A stretch of DNA of 37,249 nucleotides from a virus, in the IMG/VR virus record IMGVR_UViG_3300037504_000592, positions 1-37,249 of that record; one strand, written 5' to 3'. The translations under genes and the position numbers were made by a program. The notes beneath the pieces were generated by a model. It saw nothing but the letters and a program-made list of their open reading frames with translations. It was not told the origin of the DNA and did not search any database. Within the stretch, counting starts at the first letter, position 1. The number at the start of each line of letters is the position of its first letter. Positions 23,151 through 30,308 of this stretch are shown in pieces.

Positions 23151-25391
23151 ATGAACTACACGAAATTTTTAGAGAAAAAGAAAAAAGTAAAAACAGATTC
23201 AGGATTTACGCCTAATTTATTAAATGAAAATTTATATGAATTTCAAAAATATATTGTAAATCGAGCTTGCCAGGCAGGAAAATTCGCAATATTCGCAGAC
23301 ACTGGATTAGGAAAAACTTTAATGCAGCTTGAATGGGCAAAGCAAGTCAGAGATCGGGTTCAAAAATCCATTCTTATCGTTGCTCCGTTAGCGGTTAGGC
23401 AGCAAACAGTAGAAGAAGGCGAGCGATTTGGATATAAAGTACATAAATTTGAAGAAAATTATTTGCTTTATAATGATTCATTTGAAGATGAGTTCAAAAA
23501 CCGCATATATATTACTAATTACGAGAACCTTCATAATGTAAATGCAGAACTGTTTGATGGGGTTATATTAGATGAAAGTTCTATCTTAAAAAATTCAGAA
23601 GGATTTAACCGAAATGAACTTATTAAAAAATTTAAAAATACTCCTTATAAATTATGTTGTACGGCTACACCCTCCCCGAATGACCCCATGGAACTTGGCA
23701 ATCACAGCGAGTTTTTGGATGTTATGGGATACAATGAAATGTTATCAATGTACTTCATCCACGATGGCGGCAACACCTCCAAATGGCGGCTAAAAAAACA
23801 TGCCAAAGACGATTTTTATGAGTTCGTTAGCTCCTGGGCCGTAATGTTAAAACTCCCATCCGATTTGGGATATGATGATAATGGGTTTATCTTACCTGGC
23901 CTTAATATGGAAGAGATTATCATACAAACCACGGTTCAGGATGGGATGCTTTTTAATCATTCTGCAGTAAATTCAACAGATTTTGGGAAATCATTAAGAG
24001 AAACCGAATATGATAGGCTCAATAAAGTAATTAAGATAGTTCAACGTTTAAACGGGGAACAAATAATTATATGGGCAAAGCAAAATATAGAAAGCGACAG
24101 ACTCCAAAAAATGCTTAATGATAAAGGATATGATTGCAGGAATGTAAAAGGGTCAGACAGCCAGGAGAAGAAAGAAAACGATCTTATCGGTTTTGCAAAC
24201 AATGATTATCAAATACTTATTACAAAGTCAAAAATTGCTCAATACGGACTTAATTACCAAAATTGTCACAATCAAATTTTCACGGCTGTTGACTTTTCAT
24301 TTGAAGCTACTTATCAAAGTATAAGGCGTTCATACAGGTTTGGCCAGCATCATGTTGTCAATGCCTGGCTCATCACTACTGATCGGATGACTAATGTTTT
24401 ACAACTTTTCAAGAAAAAACAAAAACAATTCGAAGAAATGCGATCCAGAATGACCAAGGCAATTAACAAACATACAAAAGTAGAAATAACAGACAATTCA
24501 ACAGATGAAGAAACAATCAAAGCTAAAAACTATACACTTATGAAAGGCGATAATGTAAAAAGAATCAAAGAAATAGAAGATAACTCAGTAGATTTGTTTA
24601 TCACTTCAACCCCATTTGCAGAGTTATATACGTATAGCTCATACATTCAAGATATGGGTAATGCAAAAGATTATGATGAATTCTTTAGTCATTTAGATTT
24701 CCTTTTGCCTGATCTTAAAAGGGTAATGACGCCCGGTCGAATAGTCGCATTTCATTGTATGGATCTTCCTGTCCAAAAAGGGAAAGAAGGTTATATCGGA
24801 TTAAGAGATTTTTCAGGAAGTCTCATTCAAAGAATGACTGATAACGGATTTATTTATCATTCCAGAATAACGATATGGAAAAATCCCGTAACTGAAATGA
24901 CCAGAACAAAAGCGCTTGGATTGCTACACAAGCAAATTAAAAAAGATTCCGCTATGTGTCGGGTGGGTATCCCGGATTATATACTGGTTTTCCGGGTGCC
25001 TGGCGAAAACCCAAAACCTATAATAAATCAGGATAAGGATTCGCAAAAAGAAAATTATATACCTGTAGACATGTGGCAGAAAATTGCATCACCTGTATGG
25101 TATGACATTGATTATTCAAAAACTCTCAACTATCGAGAAGCAAAAACAAATGAAGATGAGAAGCATATTTGCCCGCTTCAACTTGACACGATTGAAAGAT
25201 TGTTGCTTCTTTATAGCAATGAAGGTGACACTGTCGGGGATTTTTTCGGAGGTATCATGTCAGTAGGGTTTGAAAGCATTAAGAAGAAACGTAAATTTAT
25301 AGGTATGGAATTGAAAGATAGTTATTTTAATCTTGGCAAAATAAAAATGAAAATGAGCGAAATTGAAAAACGCCAACAAAAACTCTTCTAA
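23151..25391 (+). CDS. SNF2-like helicase fused to N4/N6 DNA methyltransferase
   Basis: 746 aa. N-terminal helicase: Q-like FQKYIVNRACQAG, Walker A ADTGLGKT (49-56), DESS box (142-145), motif III CTATPSPND (171-179), motif VI QSIRRSYRFGQ (about 388-398). C-terminal methyltransferase: target/catalytic motif IV TSTPFAELYTYSS (from 485) and SAM-binding DFFGGIMSVGFES (from 697), a beta-class order (IV before I). Helicase-methyltransferase fusions of this kind are recurrent in phages and are thought to modify phage DNA against restriction. Catalytic motif IV is normally SPP(F/Y); here it is S486-T487-P488-F489, so activity is uncertain. Preceded by the A-rich leader AAAATCAAAAATC. Confidence 0.9.
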   Translation: MNYTKFLEKKKKVKTDSGFTPNLLNENLYEFQKYIVNRACQAGKFAIFADTGLGKTLMQLEWAKQVRDRVQKSILIVAPLAVRQQTVEEGERFGYKVHKFEENYLLYNDSFEDEFKNRIYITNYENLHNVNAELFDGVILDESSILKNSEGFNRNELIKKFKNTPYKLCCTATPSPNDPMELGNHSEFLDVMGYNEMLSMYFIHDGGNTSKWRLKKHAKDDFYEFVSSWAVMLKLPSDLGYDDNGFILPGLNMEEIIIQTTVQDGMLFNHSAVNSTDFGKSLRETEYDRLNKVIKIVQRLNGEQIIIWAKQNIESDRLQKMLNDKGYDCRNVKGSDSQEKKENDLIGFANNDYQILITKSKIAQYGLNYQNCHNQIFTAVDFSFEATYQSIRRSYRFGQHHVVNAWLITTDRMTNVLQLFKKKQKQFEEMRSRMTKAINKHTKVEITDNSTDEETIKAKNYTLMKGDNVKRIKEIEDNSVDLFITSTPFAELYTYSSYIQDMGNAKDYDEFFSHLDFLLPDLKRVMTPGRIVAFHCMDLPVQKGKEGYIGLRDFSGSLIQRMTDNGFIYHSRITIWKNPVTEMTRTKALGLLHKQIKKDSAMCRVGIPDYILVFRVPGENPKPIINQDKDSQKENYIPVDMWQKIASPVWYDIDYSKTLNYREAKTNEDEKHICPLQLDTIERLLLLYSNEGDTVGDFFGGIMSVGFESIKKKRKFIGMELKDSYFNLGKIKMKMSEIEKRQQKLF

Positions 25392-25392
25392 T

Positions 25393-25680
25393 ATGAAACG
25401 CATAACACAAAACACGAAAGAACTGCAAGATGCCATTTTTCAGATTCTCAAAAGATGGGATAAGGTAGACCGGGGCTGGTGGCACGGTTACGGCCAGTTA
25501 GATGAAGAATTGAAGGAAAATTATGGCCTAAAAGTCATTGGCCTGGACCTTTATAGAGATGCCTTGCGAACATTGAAAGCAGAAGGAAAGGTTATAGCGA
25601 TCCTTATATTCGAAAAAGATGGGATGCTGAATGGAACCGAATGGTTTTTTAATTATAAAAAATTAGAGAATGACCTGTGA
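25393..25680 (+). CDS. Hypothetical protein after methyltransferase
   Basis: 95 aa from ATG 25393, one base after the methyltransferase stop. Helical, with DAIFQILKRWDKVDRGWWHG, LYRDALRTLKAEGKVI and a final beta wing (TEWFFNYKKL), consistent with a winged-helix-like domain. It could be a DNA-binding partner of the methyltransferase; not recognised. Confidence 0.6.
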   Translation: MKRITQNTKELQDAIFQILKRWDKVDRGWWHGYGQLDEELKENYGLKVIGLDLYRDALRTLKAEGKVIAILIFEKDGMLNGTEWFFNYKKLENDL

Positions 25681-25701
25681 AAAGTATTATCATCCTGGCT
25701 T

Positions 25702-26088
25702 ATGAAACCAAAAGATCGTAAAAAAATCAAACAAAAATATGGAGGTCGCTGTGCTTACAGCGGTACTTTTTTAGAAGATGACTGGCAAATTGATCACTGT
25801 ATCCCCCGGTTTTGGGTTAATATTGGTCTTGTGGAGCCTGAAGATGTTCACAATGACGAAAATACGATGCCTGTTCAGTCTATTATTAATCACTACAAAA
25901 GAGGCATGACTTTAGAACAATTCAGGGAAAGACTTCTTACATTACACAAACGCCTTGCTGCTTTGCCGAAAAATCCTAAAGTTGAGAGATCCATAAAGCG
26001 CAAGAAATATCTCCTTAAAGTAGCTTCATATTTTGATATAACTGAAGATAAACCCTTTGATGGGAGGTTTTATTTTGAATTATTCTAA
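25702..26088 (+). CDS. HNH endonuclease-like protein, zinc Cys mostly lost
   Basis: 128 aa. The core has GGRCAYSGTFLEDDWQIDHCIPR, then HNDENTMPVQSIINHYKRGMTLEQFR, matching the HNH pattern: Asp31-His32 of the first strand, Asn54, and Asn63-His64 in the second helix, with the typical NHYK-G-MTLEQFR end. In the usual form the ligands are CxxC and CxxC; here only Cys17 remains (CAYS for CAYC, QSIIN for CxxCN). It may have lost zinc while keeping the fold, or be an inactivated or repurposed nuclease. Confidence 0.7.
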   Translation: MKPKDRKKIKQKYGGRCAYSGTFLEDDWQIDHCIPRFWVNIGLVEPEDVHNDENTMPVQSIINHYKRGMTLEQFRERLLTLHKRLAALPKNPKVERSIKRKKYLLKVASYFDITEDKPFDGRFYFELF

Positions 26089-26136
26089 ATAACATAAAAA
26101 TTACACAAATATTACAACATTCTAAATATTTTTGCG

Positions 26137-26144
26137 TATATTTG
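26137..26144 (+). promoter_or_regulatory. Candidate internal early promoter (-7 element)
   Basis: TATATTTG matches TAnnTTTG exactly, 31 bases before the ATG at 26175, in an 86-base AT-rich gap. The -33 position is poor (TTAC in place of TTTG). It would separate transcription of the small-gene block from the methyltransferase block. A GTTACAAC-like ATTACAAC lies at 26111-26118. Confidence 0.45.
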
Positions 26145-26174
26145 TATAGAGTTAAACATTAAAAATCAAAAATC

Positions 26175-26435
26175 ATGAAGGCACAAATTAACATCACCGA
26201 GGGAAGCGAAAAACAGATTAAATGGGCTGAATCAATTGCAAAAGAAGCCATTAATCTATTTGATAAGAAAATTGAAAAGTACCAAGATCGCAAACCTGGC
26301 ACCGCTCAGAAATATCAAGAGAGAAAAAATGCTGTACTAAATCACAGTGCAGCAAACAAAGCATCTTTTTGGATCAATAACAGGGATTGGATTGCTGGCA
26401 GAAATATCGATGTTAAAGACTTTATTGTTAAATAA
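26175..26435 (+). CDS. Small hypothetical protein (GSEKQIKWAE family)
   Basis: 86 aa. ITEGSEKQIKWAESIAKEAI near the start and ANKASFWINNRDWIAG near the end resemble a recurrent small protein of Bacteroidota phages and mobile elements, with unknown role. The middle is a charged helix. It is preceded by the leader AAAAATCAAAAATC and a promoter-like box. Confidence 0.6.
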   Translation: MKAQINITEGSEKQIKWAESIAKEAINLFDKKIEKYQDRKPGTAQKYQERKNAVLNHSAANKASFWINNRDWIAGRNIDVKDFIVK

Positions 26436-26450
26436 TTAAATTTTACAATT

Positions 26451-26654
26451 ATGGAAGAATTAATTTCAAAACAACAACGCGACCTCATCGTAACTGCCCT
26501 GAAAAATTGCAGTACGCACAGTGAAGTAGACAATATTATCCGAGATAACCCGGTAGAATTCGAGTTTGATAAGGATCTTAACAATATAGATTACAACGTC
26601 CGCTATGAGATCGAAAGGAAACGAATTGAAAACATTAAAACCACAAAGCAATGA
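26451..26654 (+). CDS. Small hypothetical protein
   Basis: 67 aa, mixed charge, helical (KQQRDLIVTALKNCSTHSEV) and ending in a Lys/Glu helix. It couples to the next gene by an ATGA overlap (26651-26654). No family recognised. Confidence 0.55.
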   Translation: MEELISKQQRDLIVTALKNCSTHSEVDNIIRDNPVEFEFDKDLNNIDYNVRYEIERKRIENIKTTKQ

Positions 26655-26893
26655 TTAATTTACCACCAGGTGCGGAACATGATCCCCGCGCCCCATTCAA
26701 CGAGCCAAATAAATCAAGCGAACAGCAGATAGATTTATGTTACGGCTGCGGATCTGATAAAATAGAGTATTATGAATCCATACAACCAGGGTTAAATTAT
26801 TTCTACTGTAAAGACTGCATTGTAGAAGCTTGGGCAGATAGTTCATGCAATTTAGAAGATTATTTCAAAGAAAACAACATAAAACCTTTATAA
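26651..26893 (+). CDS. Small zinc-ribbon protein
   Basis: 80 aa. After a disordered Pro-rich N-terminus it shows LCYGCGSDKIEYY...YFYCKDCIVEAW: two CxxC pairs (Cys30/33 and Cys53/56) about 20 residues apart, a classic zinc ribbon. Such small ribbons often bind DNA or RNA polymerase. It overlaps the preceding gene by 4 bases. Confidence 0.65.
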   Translation: MINLPPGAEHDPRAPFNEPNKSSEQQIDLCYGCGSDKIEYYESIQPGLNYFYCKDCIVEAWADSSCNLEDYFKENNIKPL

Positions 26894-26895
26894 TT

Positions 26896-27123
26896 ATGAA
26901 GTGGAAGGGATGTACGGAAAGGCCTGTCAATGACAGCAGGATACTGTTTGAAATCAAAGGAAGTCTAATGATAGGCCAACATATAAATGGAGACATATAT
27001 GATATTTCAGGATCATTCTATTGTAGGCACTACTGGACAGACAAATGGATGTATGAATCGGAGGCCAAGCGCATACTATATGAACATAGCTGGCCTACTT
27101 TAAAATATGAGGAGGACCGATGA
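26896..27123 (+). CDS. Small hypothetical protein
   Basis: 75 aa from ATG 26896, two bases after the previous stop; an upstream in-frame start at 26845 would overlap the ribbon gene by 49 bases and is less likely. Pattern GSLMIGQHINGDIYDISGSF is a small beta hairpin fold; rich in Trp and Tyr. Couples to the next gene by a 4-base overlap. Confidence 0.55.
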   Translation: MKWKGCTERPVNDSRILFEIKGSLMIGQHINGDIYDISGSFYCRHYWTDKWMYESEAKRILYEHSWPTLKYEEDR

Positions 27124-27413
27124 AACTCTACGAACTTCTCCGAACAGATCCCCGGGTCCAACAAACGGTCCGGGATCTCTCTCAAAATTTGGGACCAGGC
27201 GAATGTATTTTTGCCCTGAAAATTCCGTTTGGCTACAACTTCAAGATTATACCTGAATCACGAAAGCGATGGTTTAGACTTGTAAACAAACCATTTGGTC
27301 CTACATATATCACCAACAATGCGCTTGATAACAATATGCAAGTTGGGTTGATCGGGCAAGTTATAGAAATTATGGAGAGAGAGTTTGAAACCGTTAACAA
27401 TCGAAACCTATGA
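27120..27413 (+). CDS. Hypothetical protein
   Basis: 97 aa, soluble. LLRTDPRVQQTVRDLSQNLG, an IFALKIPFGYNFKIIPES strand pair and a terminal helix QVGLIGQVIEIMEREFE. I recognise no family. It is locked between neighbours by 4-base ATGA overlaps on both sides. Confidence 0.55.
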   Translation: MKLYELLRTDPRVQQTVRDLSQNLGPGECIFALKIPFGYNFKIIPESRKRWFRLVNKPFGPTYITNNALDNNMQVGLIGQVIEIMEREFETVNNRNL

Positions 27414-27703
27414 AAATATTCGCAGTCATATTCCTGACTCTGGCCGGGGCCGCTTTCATTGGCGGTCTTACCGGTGCAGAACATCAGTTCGGTATAGCTA
27501 TAACCTGCCTTATAGTTGGGATAGGCATATTATATACGCATGATGTAGAGAAGAATAGACGGCCGGCTGAAAGCCGGAGCGTTAGCGACAATAAGGACAA
27601 AAAGGAATTTACTCTGAATATGTACTGCACAAAATGTGGTAAAAATATTGCTGAAACTAATATGCCTTATGATAAATGTAAGCATGTTTTTAAAGGTAAA
27701 TGA
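27410..27703 (+). CDS. Two-TM protein with C-terminal zinc ribbon-like tail
   Basis: 97 aa. Two hydrophobic segments (about 4-20 and 29-44: VIFLTLAGAAFIGGL and GIAITCLIVGIGILY), then a charged linker and MYCTKCGKNIAE...DKCKHVF with one CxxC plus a later Cys/His. Probable small inner-membrane protein with a cytoplasmic metal-binding tail. Around 27563-27577 the gene holds a perfect 6-bp GC stem (CCGGCT-GAA-AGCCGG). Confidence 0.6.
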   Translation: MKIFAVIFLTLAGAAFIGGLTGAEHQFGIAITCLIVGIGILYTHDVEKNRRPAESRSVSDNKDKKEFTLNMYCTKCGKNIAETNMPYDKCKHVFKGK

Positions 27704-27740
27704 ATTGTCCGGGCACTTGCGGCATTGTCGCCAACGGATA

Positions 27741-27773
27741 GCTATAAATTGCCGTTTTAATGCAATTTATAGC
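27741..27773. repeat. Perfect 12-bp inverted repeat with 9-base loop
   Basis: GCTATAAATTGC (27741-27752), loop CGTTTTAAT, then GCAATTTATAGC (27762-27773) pair perfectly. It lies in a 102-base gap before the papain-like gene. CAAC (27732-27735) upstream and GTTAGAT downstream (27776-27782, matching GTTRRRY) give AAC...GTT outer ends, reminiscent of a recombination site such as attC. It lacks a T-tract, so it is not a standard terminator. Confidence 0.7.
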
Positions 27774-27805
27774 ATGTTAGATGTATGTAACTAAAAACGG
27801 GTTTT

Positions 27806-28309
27806 ATGGGACAGACTAAATACATAAACAATAATAGTAAAATCAAAAAATATAGTGCAGATTGTCAACTTGTTACTGCTGTTAACGCCTATTATTATTT
27901 AACAGGAAGGGTTATTAAACAAAATTCTAAAAAATATAAAGAAATGGCTGAATTATGTGGATGTTGTCGTGGAAGTTGTATTGATATAAAAAAGGCATGG
28001 AGGCAACTTGGAATTATAGAAGATGAAAGATTTAAGTGGTACAGTTTTGATAAATACTTAAAAGAAAAATGTTTTATAGAATTATCTATCTGGCATAAGA
28101 GATATGGTTTTCATTCTTGTGCTATTGTAGATTACGAATCAAAAACTAAGGCGGTTAAAATTGCTAATTTTAAATGGGAAACCAGTCTTGACGGATGGGC
28201 GTTTTTGGAAAACATAAAACCTTTTTTAGTTAATAATCCAGATAAAAGTAGCCCATTTTATCATGGAAGAACATTTAAATTAGTGGATAGTTTTAGTTAT
28301 TACATCTAA
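27806..28309 (+). CDS. Papain/C39-like cysteine peptidase-fold protein
   Basis: 167 aa, Cys-rich. DCQLVTAVNAYYYLTGR (Cys20) looks like the catalytic Cys helix of papain-like C39 peptidases (DCxxxAxxxxxxYxG); GFHSCAIVDYESK (His103) followed by VKIANFKW (Asn121) fits the His strand and the third residue of the triad. Additional Cys cluster CGCCRGSC at 51-58. No signal peptide, so it acts in the host cytoplasm: possibly a peptidase, isopeptidase or toxin/anti-defence factor. Its codons are visibly more AT-rich than neighbours, and it is boxed by an inverted repeat and a terminator, suggesting a recently gained cassette. Confidence 0.65.
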   Translation: MGQTKYINNNSKIKKYSADCQLVTAVNAYYYLTGRVIKQNSKKYKEMAELCGCCRGSCIDIKKAWRQLGIIEDERFKWYSFDKYLKEKCFIELSIWHKRYGFHSCAIVDYESKTKAVKIANFKWETSLDGWAFLENIKPFLVNNPDKSSPFYHGRTFKLVDSFSYYI

Positions 28310-28321
28310 CTTGTCTGTAGA

Positions 28322-28347
28322 TTCACAAAATGTGAACAATATTTTTT
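28322..28347 (+). terminator. Candidate terminator after papain-like gene
   Basis: TTCACA-AAA-TGTGAA (28322-28336) is a 6-bp perfect stem with a 3-base loop, followed a few bases later by six T (28342-28347). The stem is AT-rich, so strength is modest. Confidence 0.45.
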
Positions 28348-28365
28348 AACTAAAACCAAACAATC

Positions 28366-28797
28366 ATGACAATATACGAAATCGTGCAAACAGCATTGTT
28401 AATATTGATTGCCTTGTCAATCATAGCGCAACTTCCTTTCACGCACTACATTTTTATAAGTGCGTCAAAGTTAACAAATGACACGGCAAAGAAGATCCAG
28501 GCGGGGGCATTCTGTCTTATTGCGAGCCTGGCGATATTTCTGTTCATTTGGATAGGTGAAATGTGGCTGGCCTTTTTTGCTGCCATAATTGAAGCTACTT
28601 TTAATATCTATTATTATACAGAAGATTATTGGAAAAGCCCTTATGGCATGAAAACAACCAAGAATGACGATGCTAATAAAAAATCTGTCAAAAGATTATG
28701 GAGGCGCAGGTGGATATTGTTCTTCATATCCGTCATTGTGCCTGCCTTTATGTTCATATTCGGATTTTTATTAAAAAATCTTGACCAATATTTGTGA
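28366..28797 (+). CDS. Polytopic membrane protein, hypothetical
   Basis: 143 aa with about four hydrophobic segments (near 7-25, 47-60, 62-80 and 116-135), including ALLILIALSIIAQL and ILFFISVIVPAFMFIFGFLL. A basic loop (KKSVKRLWRRRW) precedes the last, consistent with a cytoplasmic loop. An inner-membrane protein of unknown role; preceded by the leader AACCAAACAATC. Confidence 0.6.
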   Translation: MTIYEIVQTALLILIALSIIAQLPFTHYIFISASKLTNDTAKKIQAGAFCLIASLAIFLFIWIGEMWLAFFAAIIEATFNIYYYTEDYWKSPYGMKTTKNDDANKKSVKRLWRRRWILFFISVIVPAFMFIFGFLLKNLDQYL

Positions 28798-28822
28798 AAT
28801 AATCAAAAATTATATACATTTG
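28791..28822 (+). promoter_or_regulatory. Promoter with full Bacteroidota consensus
   Basis: TTTG (28791-28794), 20 bases, TACATTTG (28815-28822), an exact match to TTTG-N20-TAnnTTTG. The RHH gene starts 18 bases on. It probably drives the recombination/replication block. Confidence 0.8.
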
Positions 28823-28840
28823 CATTAAAAAGCAATTATT

Positions 28841-28996
28841 ATGGATACAAAGACATTTACATTAAGGATCGATGCCGGGACATATAATGAGTTAGACCAG
28901 CAAGCTAAAAAATCGTTTCGGTCAAAAGCAAAACAGATAAGATACCTTGTCTGGAAGGAACACAATGAAAATTCGAATAAACCCAAAAATCAGTAA
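28841..28996 (+). CDS. Short ribbon-helix-helix-like regulator
   Basis: 51 aa (ATG 28841, TAA 28996). MDTKTFTLRIDAGTYNELDQ starts with a beta strand then helix, followed by QAKKSFRSKAKQIRYLVWKE, fitting the Arc/MetJ ribbon-helix-helix outline. It directly follows the best promoter in the genome and precedes the annealing protein by two bases, so it may autoregulate the recombination operon. Confidence 0.65.
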   Translation: MDTKTFTLRIDAGTYNELDQQAKKSFRSKAKQIRYLVWKEHNENSNKPKNQ

Positions 28997-28998
28997 TC

Positions 28999-29694
28999 AT
29001 GACACAATCAAATTTACCAAAAATTCAGGAGTTATATGATGACGTAAAACTCCGGGAAAAAGAAAACGATCTTAACGTATTATTAAACCAGCCACCTAAG
29101 CAAAGCTGGATTAAACAGCATCCGGTTCAGAAAACCGTAAAATATCTTTCAATTGACCGGATTGAGTACCTTCTTACCCGTATCTTTCAACGCTGGTATG
29201 TGGAAGTAAGACAAACACAATTACTCGGTAACAGCATTGTTGTGACTGTTCGTGTATGGTACAAAGACCCTATAAGCGGCGAATGGCTATGCACTGACGG
29301 AGTCGGAGCGCAACCACTTCAAACAGCAAAAGGAGCCGGAGCCATTGACTTCAATAATCTTAACAGCAATGCCGTTCAACTCGCAGCACCAGCAGCCAAA
29401 TCGTATGCAATAAAGGATGCTGCTGAACACCTTGGCAAGTTGTTTGGTAGAGATATTAACCGGCCGGACCAGATCGGATACGATAATTTGGCATCCCGGT
29501 TCAAATCAAACGAAGATCAATTAAAACAGCAAGTTATTGACAAACTTGACCAGCTGGAGCAATCCGGATACCATGTAGATAATTACCGCGAGGAATTGCA
29601 GAAAACCCAAAAAGAAGGCAATCTCACAGAGAATTATCTTAATGAAATACTTGCCCGCCTGAGCGATGTTGAACCGAAAAATCAAGGATCATGA
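28999..29694 (+). CDS. Rad52-family single-strand annealing protein
   Basis: 231 aa. Residues about 40-155 show the Rad52/Sak outline: VKYLSIDRIEYLLTRIFQRW, then EVRQTQLLGNSIVVTVRVWY, DGVGAQPLQ, AVQLAAPAAKSYAIKDAAEH and LGKLFGRDINR. The conserved phrase AAxxYAIKDAAxxLGxxFGRDxNR is typical of phage annealing proteins in this superfamily. The C-terminal 75 residues are helical and polar. Next to a YqaJ-type exonuclease gene, it forms a two-component recombinase (annealing plus 5' resection), as in Red/RecET-like systems. Confidence 0.85.
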   Translation: MTQSNLPKIQELYDDVKLREKENDLNVLLNQPPKQSWIKQHPVQKTVKYLSIDRIEYLLTRIFQRWYVEVRQTQLLGNSIVVTVRVWYKDPISGEWLCTDGVGAQPLQTAKGAGAIDFNNLNSNAVQLAAPAAKSYAIKDAAEHLGKLFGRDINRPDQIGYDNLASRFKSNEDQLKQQVIDKLDQLEQSGYHVDNYREELQKTQKEGNLTENYLNEILARLSDVEPKNQGS

Positions 29695-30308
29695 AACATC
29701 ATAACATCCAACAACGAACCCTTGAATGGGGGGACATTAGACTCGGCAAAATAACCGCATCCAATGCTCATGTATTATATATGGACGGTAATACTAAAGG
29801 CCGTCAACAATACCGGTTCAAACTGGCATACGAAAGACTATTTCAGGAGTCTATGCCTGAAAAATTTAATGGTAACCGAGAAACCGGAAAAGGCATAGAG
29901 GCCGAGCAATATGGCAAGGAACAATATGAAATGCAGATGTTTGAAAAGGTCCATGAACCCGGTTTCTTTGAGATAGACGGATGGGTAGGATGTAGTCCGG
30001 ATGGACTAGTTGGTAAGCAAGGCCTCATCGAAATTAAGGCCCTTACAGTTGGCAACACTTTCAGAGAGAAGATATTAAATGACTTTACCATAGAACAGGC
30101 TCAATACGAACAATGCCAGTTTCAACTTATGATCACATACAGGCGGTGGGTGGATCTTATATATGTGCCTCCAACTTTTAAGGCAAAAATTCAGATAAGG
30201 AGAGTTGAAAGATCCCCTGAATACATAGATAATATGTGGCAGAGAGCAAAAGACCTGAATGCTGAAGTTGAAGAAGAAATGAGTTTAATTCAAAATTACA
30301 TGGCATGA
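29691..30308 (+). CDS. YqaJ-type phage exonuclease
   Basis: 205 aa. N-terminal QQRTLEWGDIRLGKITAS, then GKGIEAEQYGKEQYE (Glu70), GWVGCSPDGLV (Asp104) and GLIEIKAL (Glu114-x-Lys116): the PD-(D/E)XK motif of the lambda exonuclease/YqaJ family, followed by QCQFQLMITYRRWVDLIYVPP. It resects dsDNA ends to leave 3' tails for the Rad52-type partner. It overlaps that gene by 4 bases (ATGA) and is followed by the DnaA-like gene. Confidence 0.9.
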   Translation: MKHHNIQQRTLEWGDIRLGKITASNAHVLYMDGNTKGRQQYRFKLAYERLFQESMPEKFNGNRETGKGIEAEQYGKEQYEMQMFEKVHEPGFFEIDGWVGCSPDGLVGKQGLIEIKALTVGNTFREKILNDFTIEQAQYEQCQFQLMITYRRWVDLIYVPPTFKAKIQIRRVERSPEYIDNMWQRAKDLNAEVEEEMSLIQNYMA

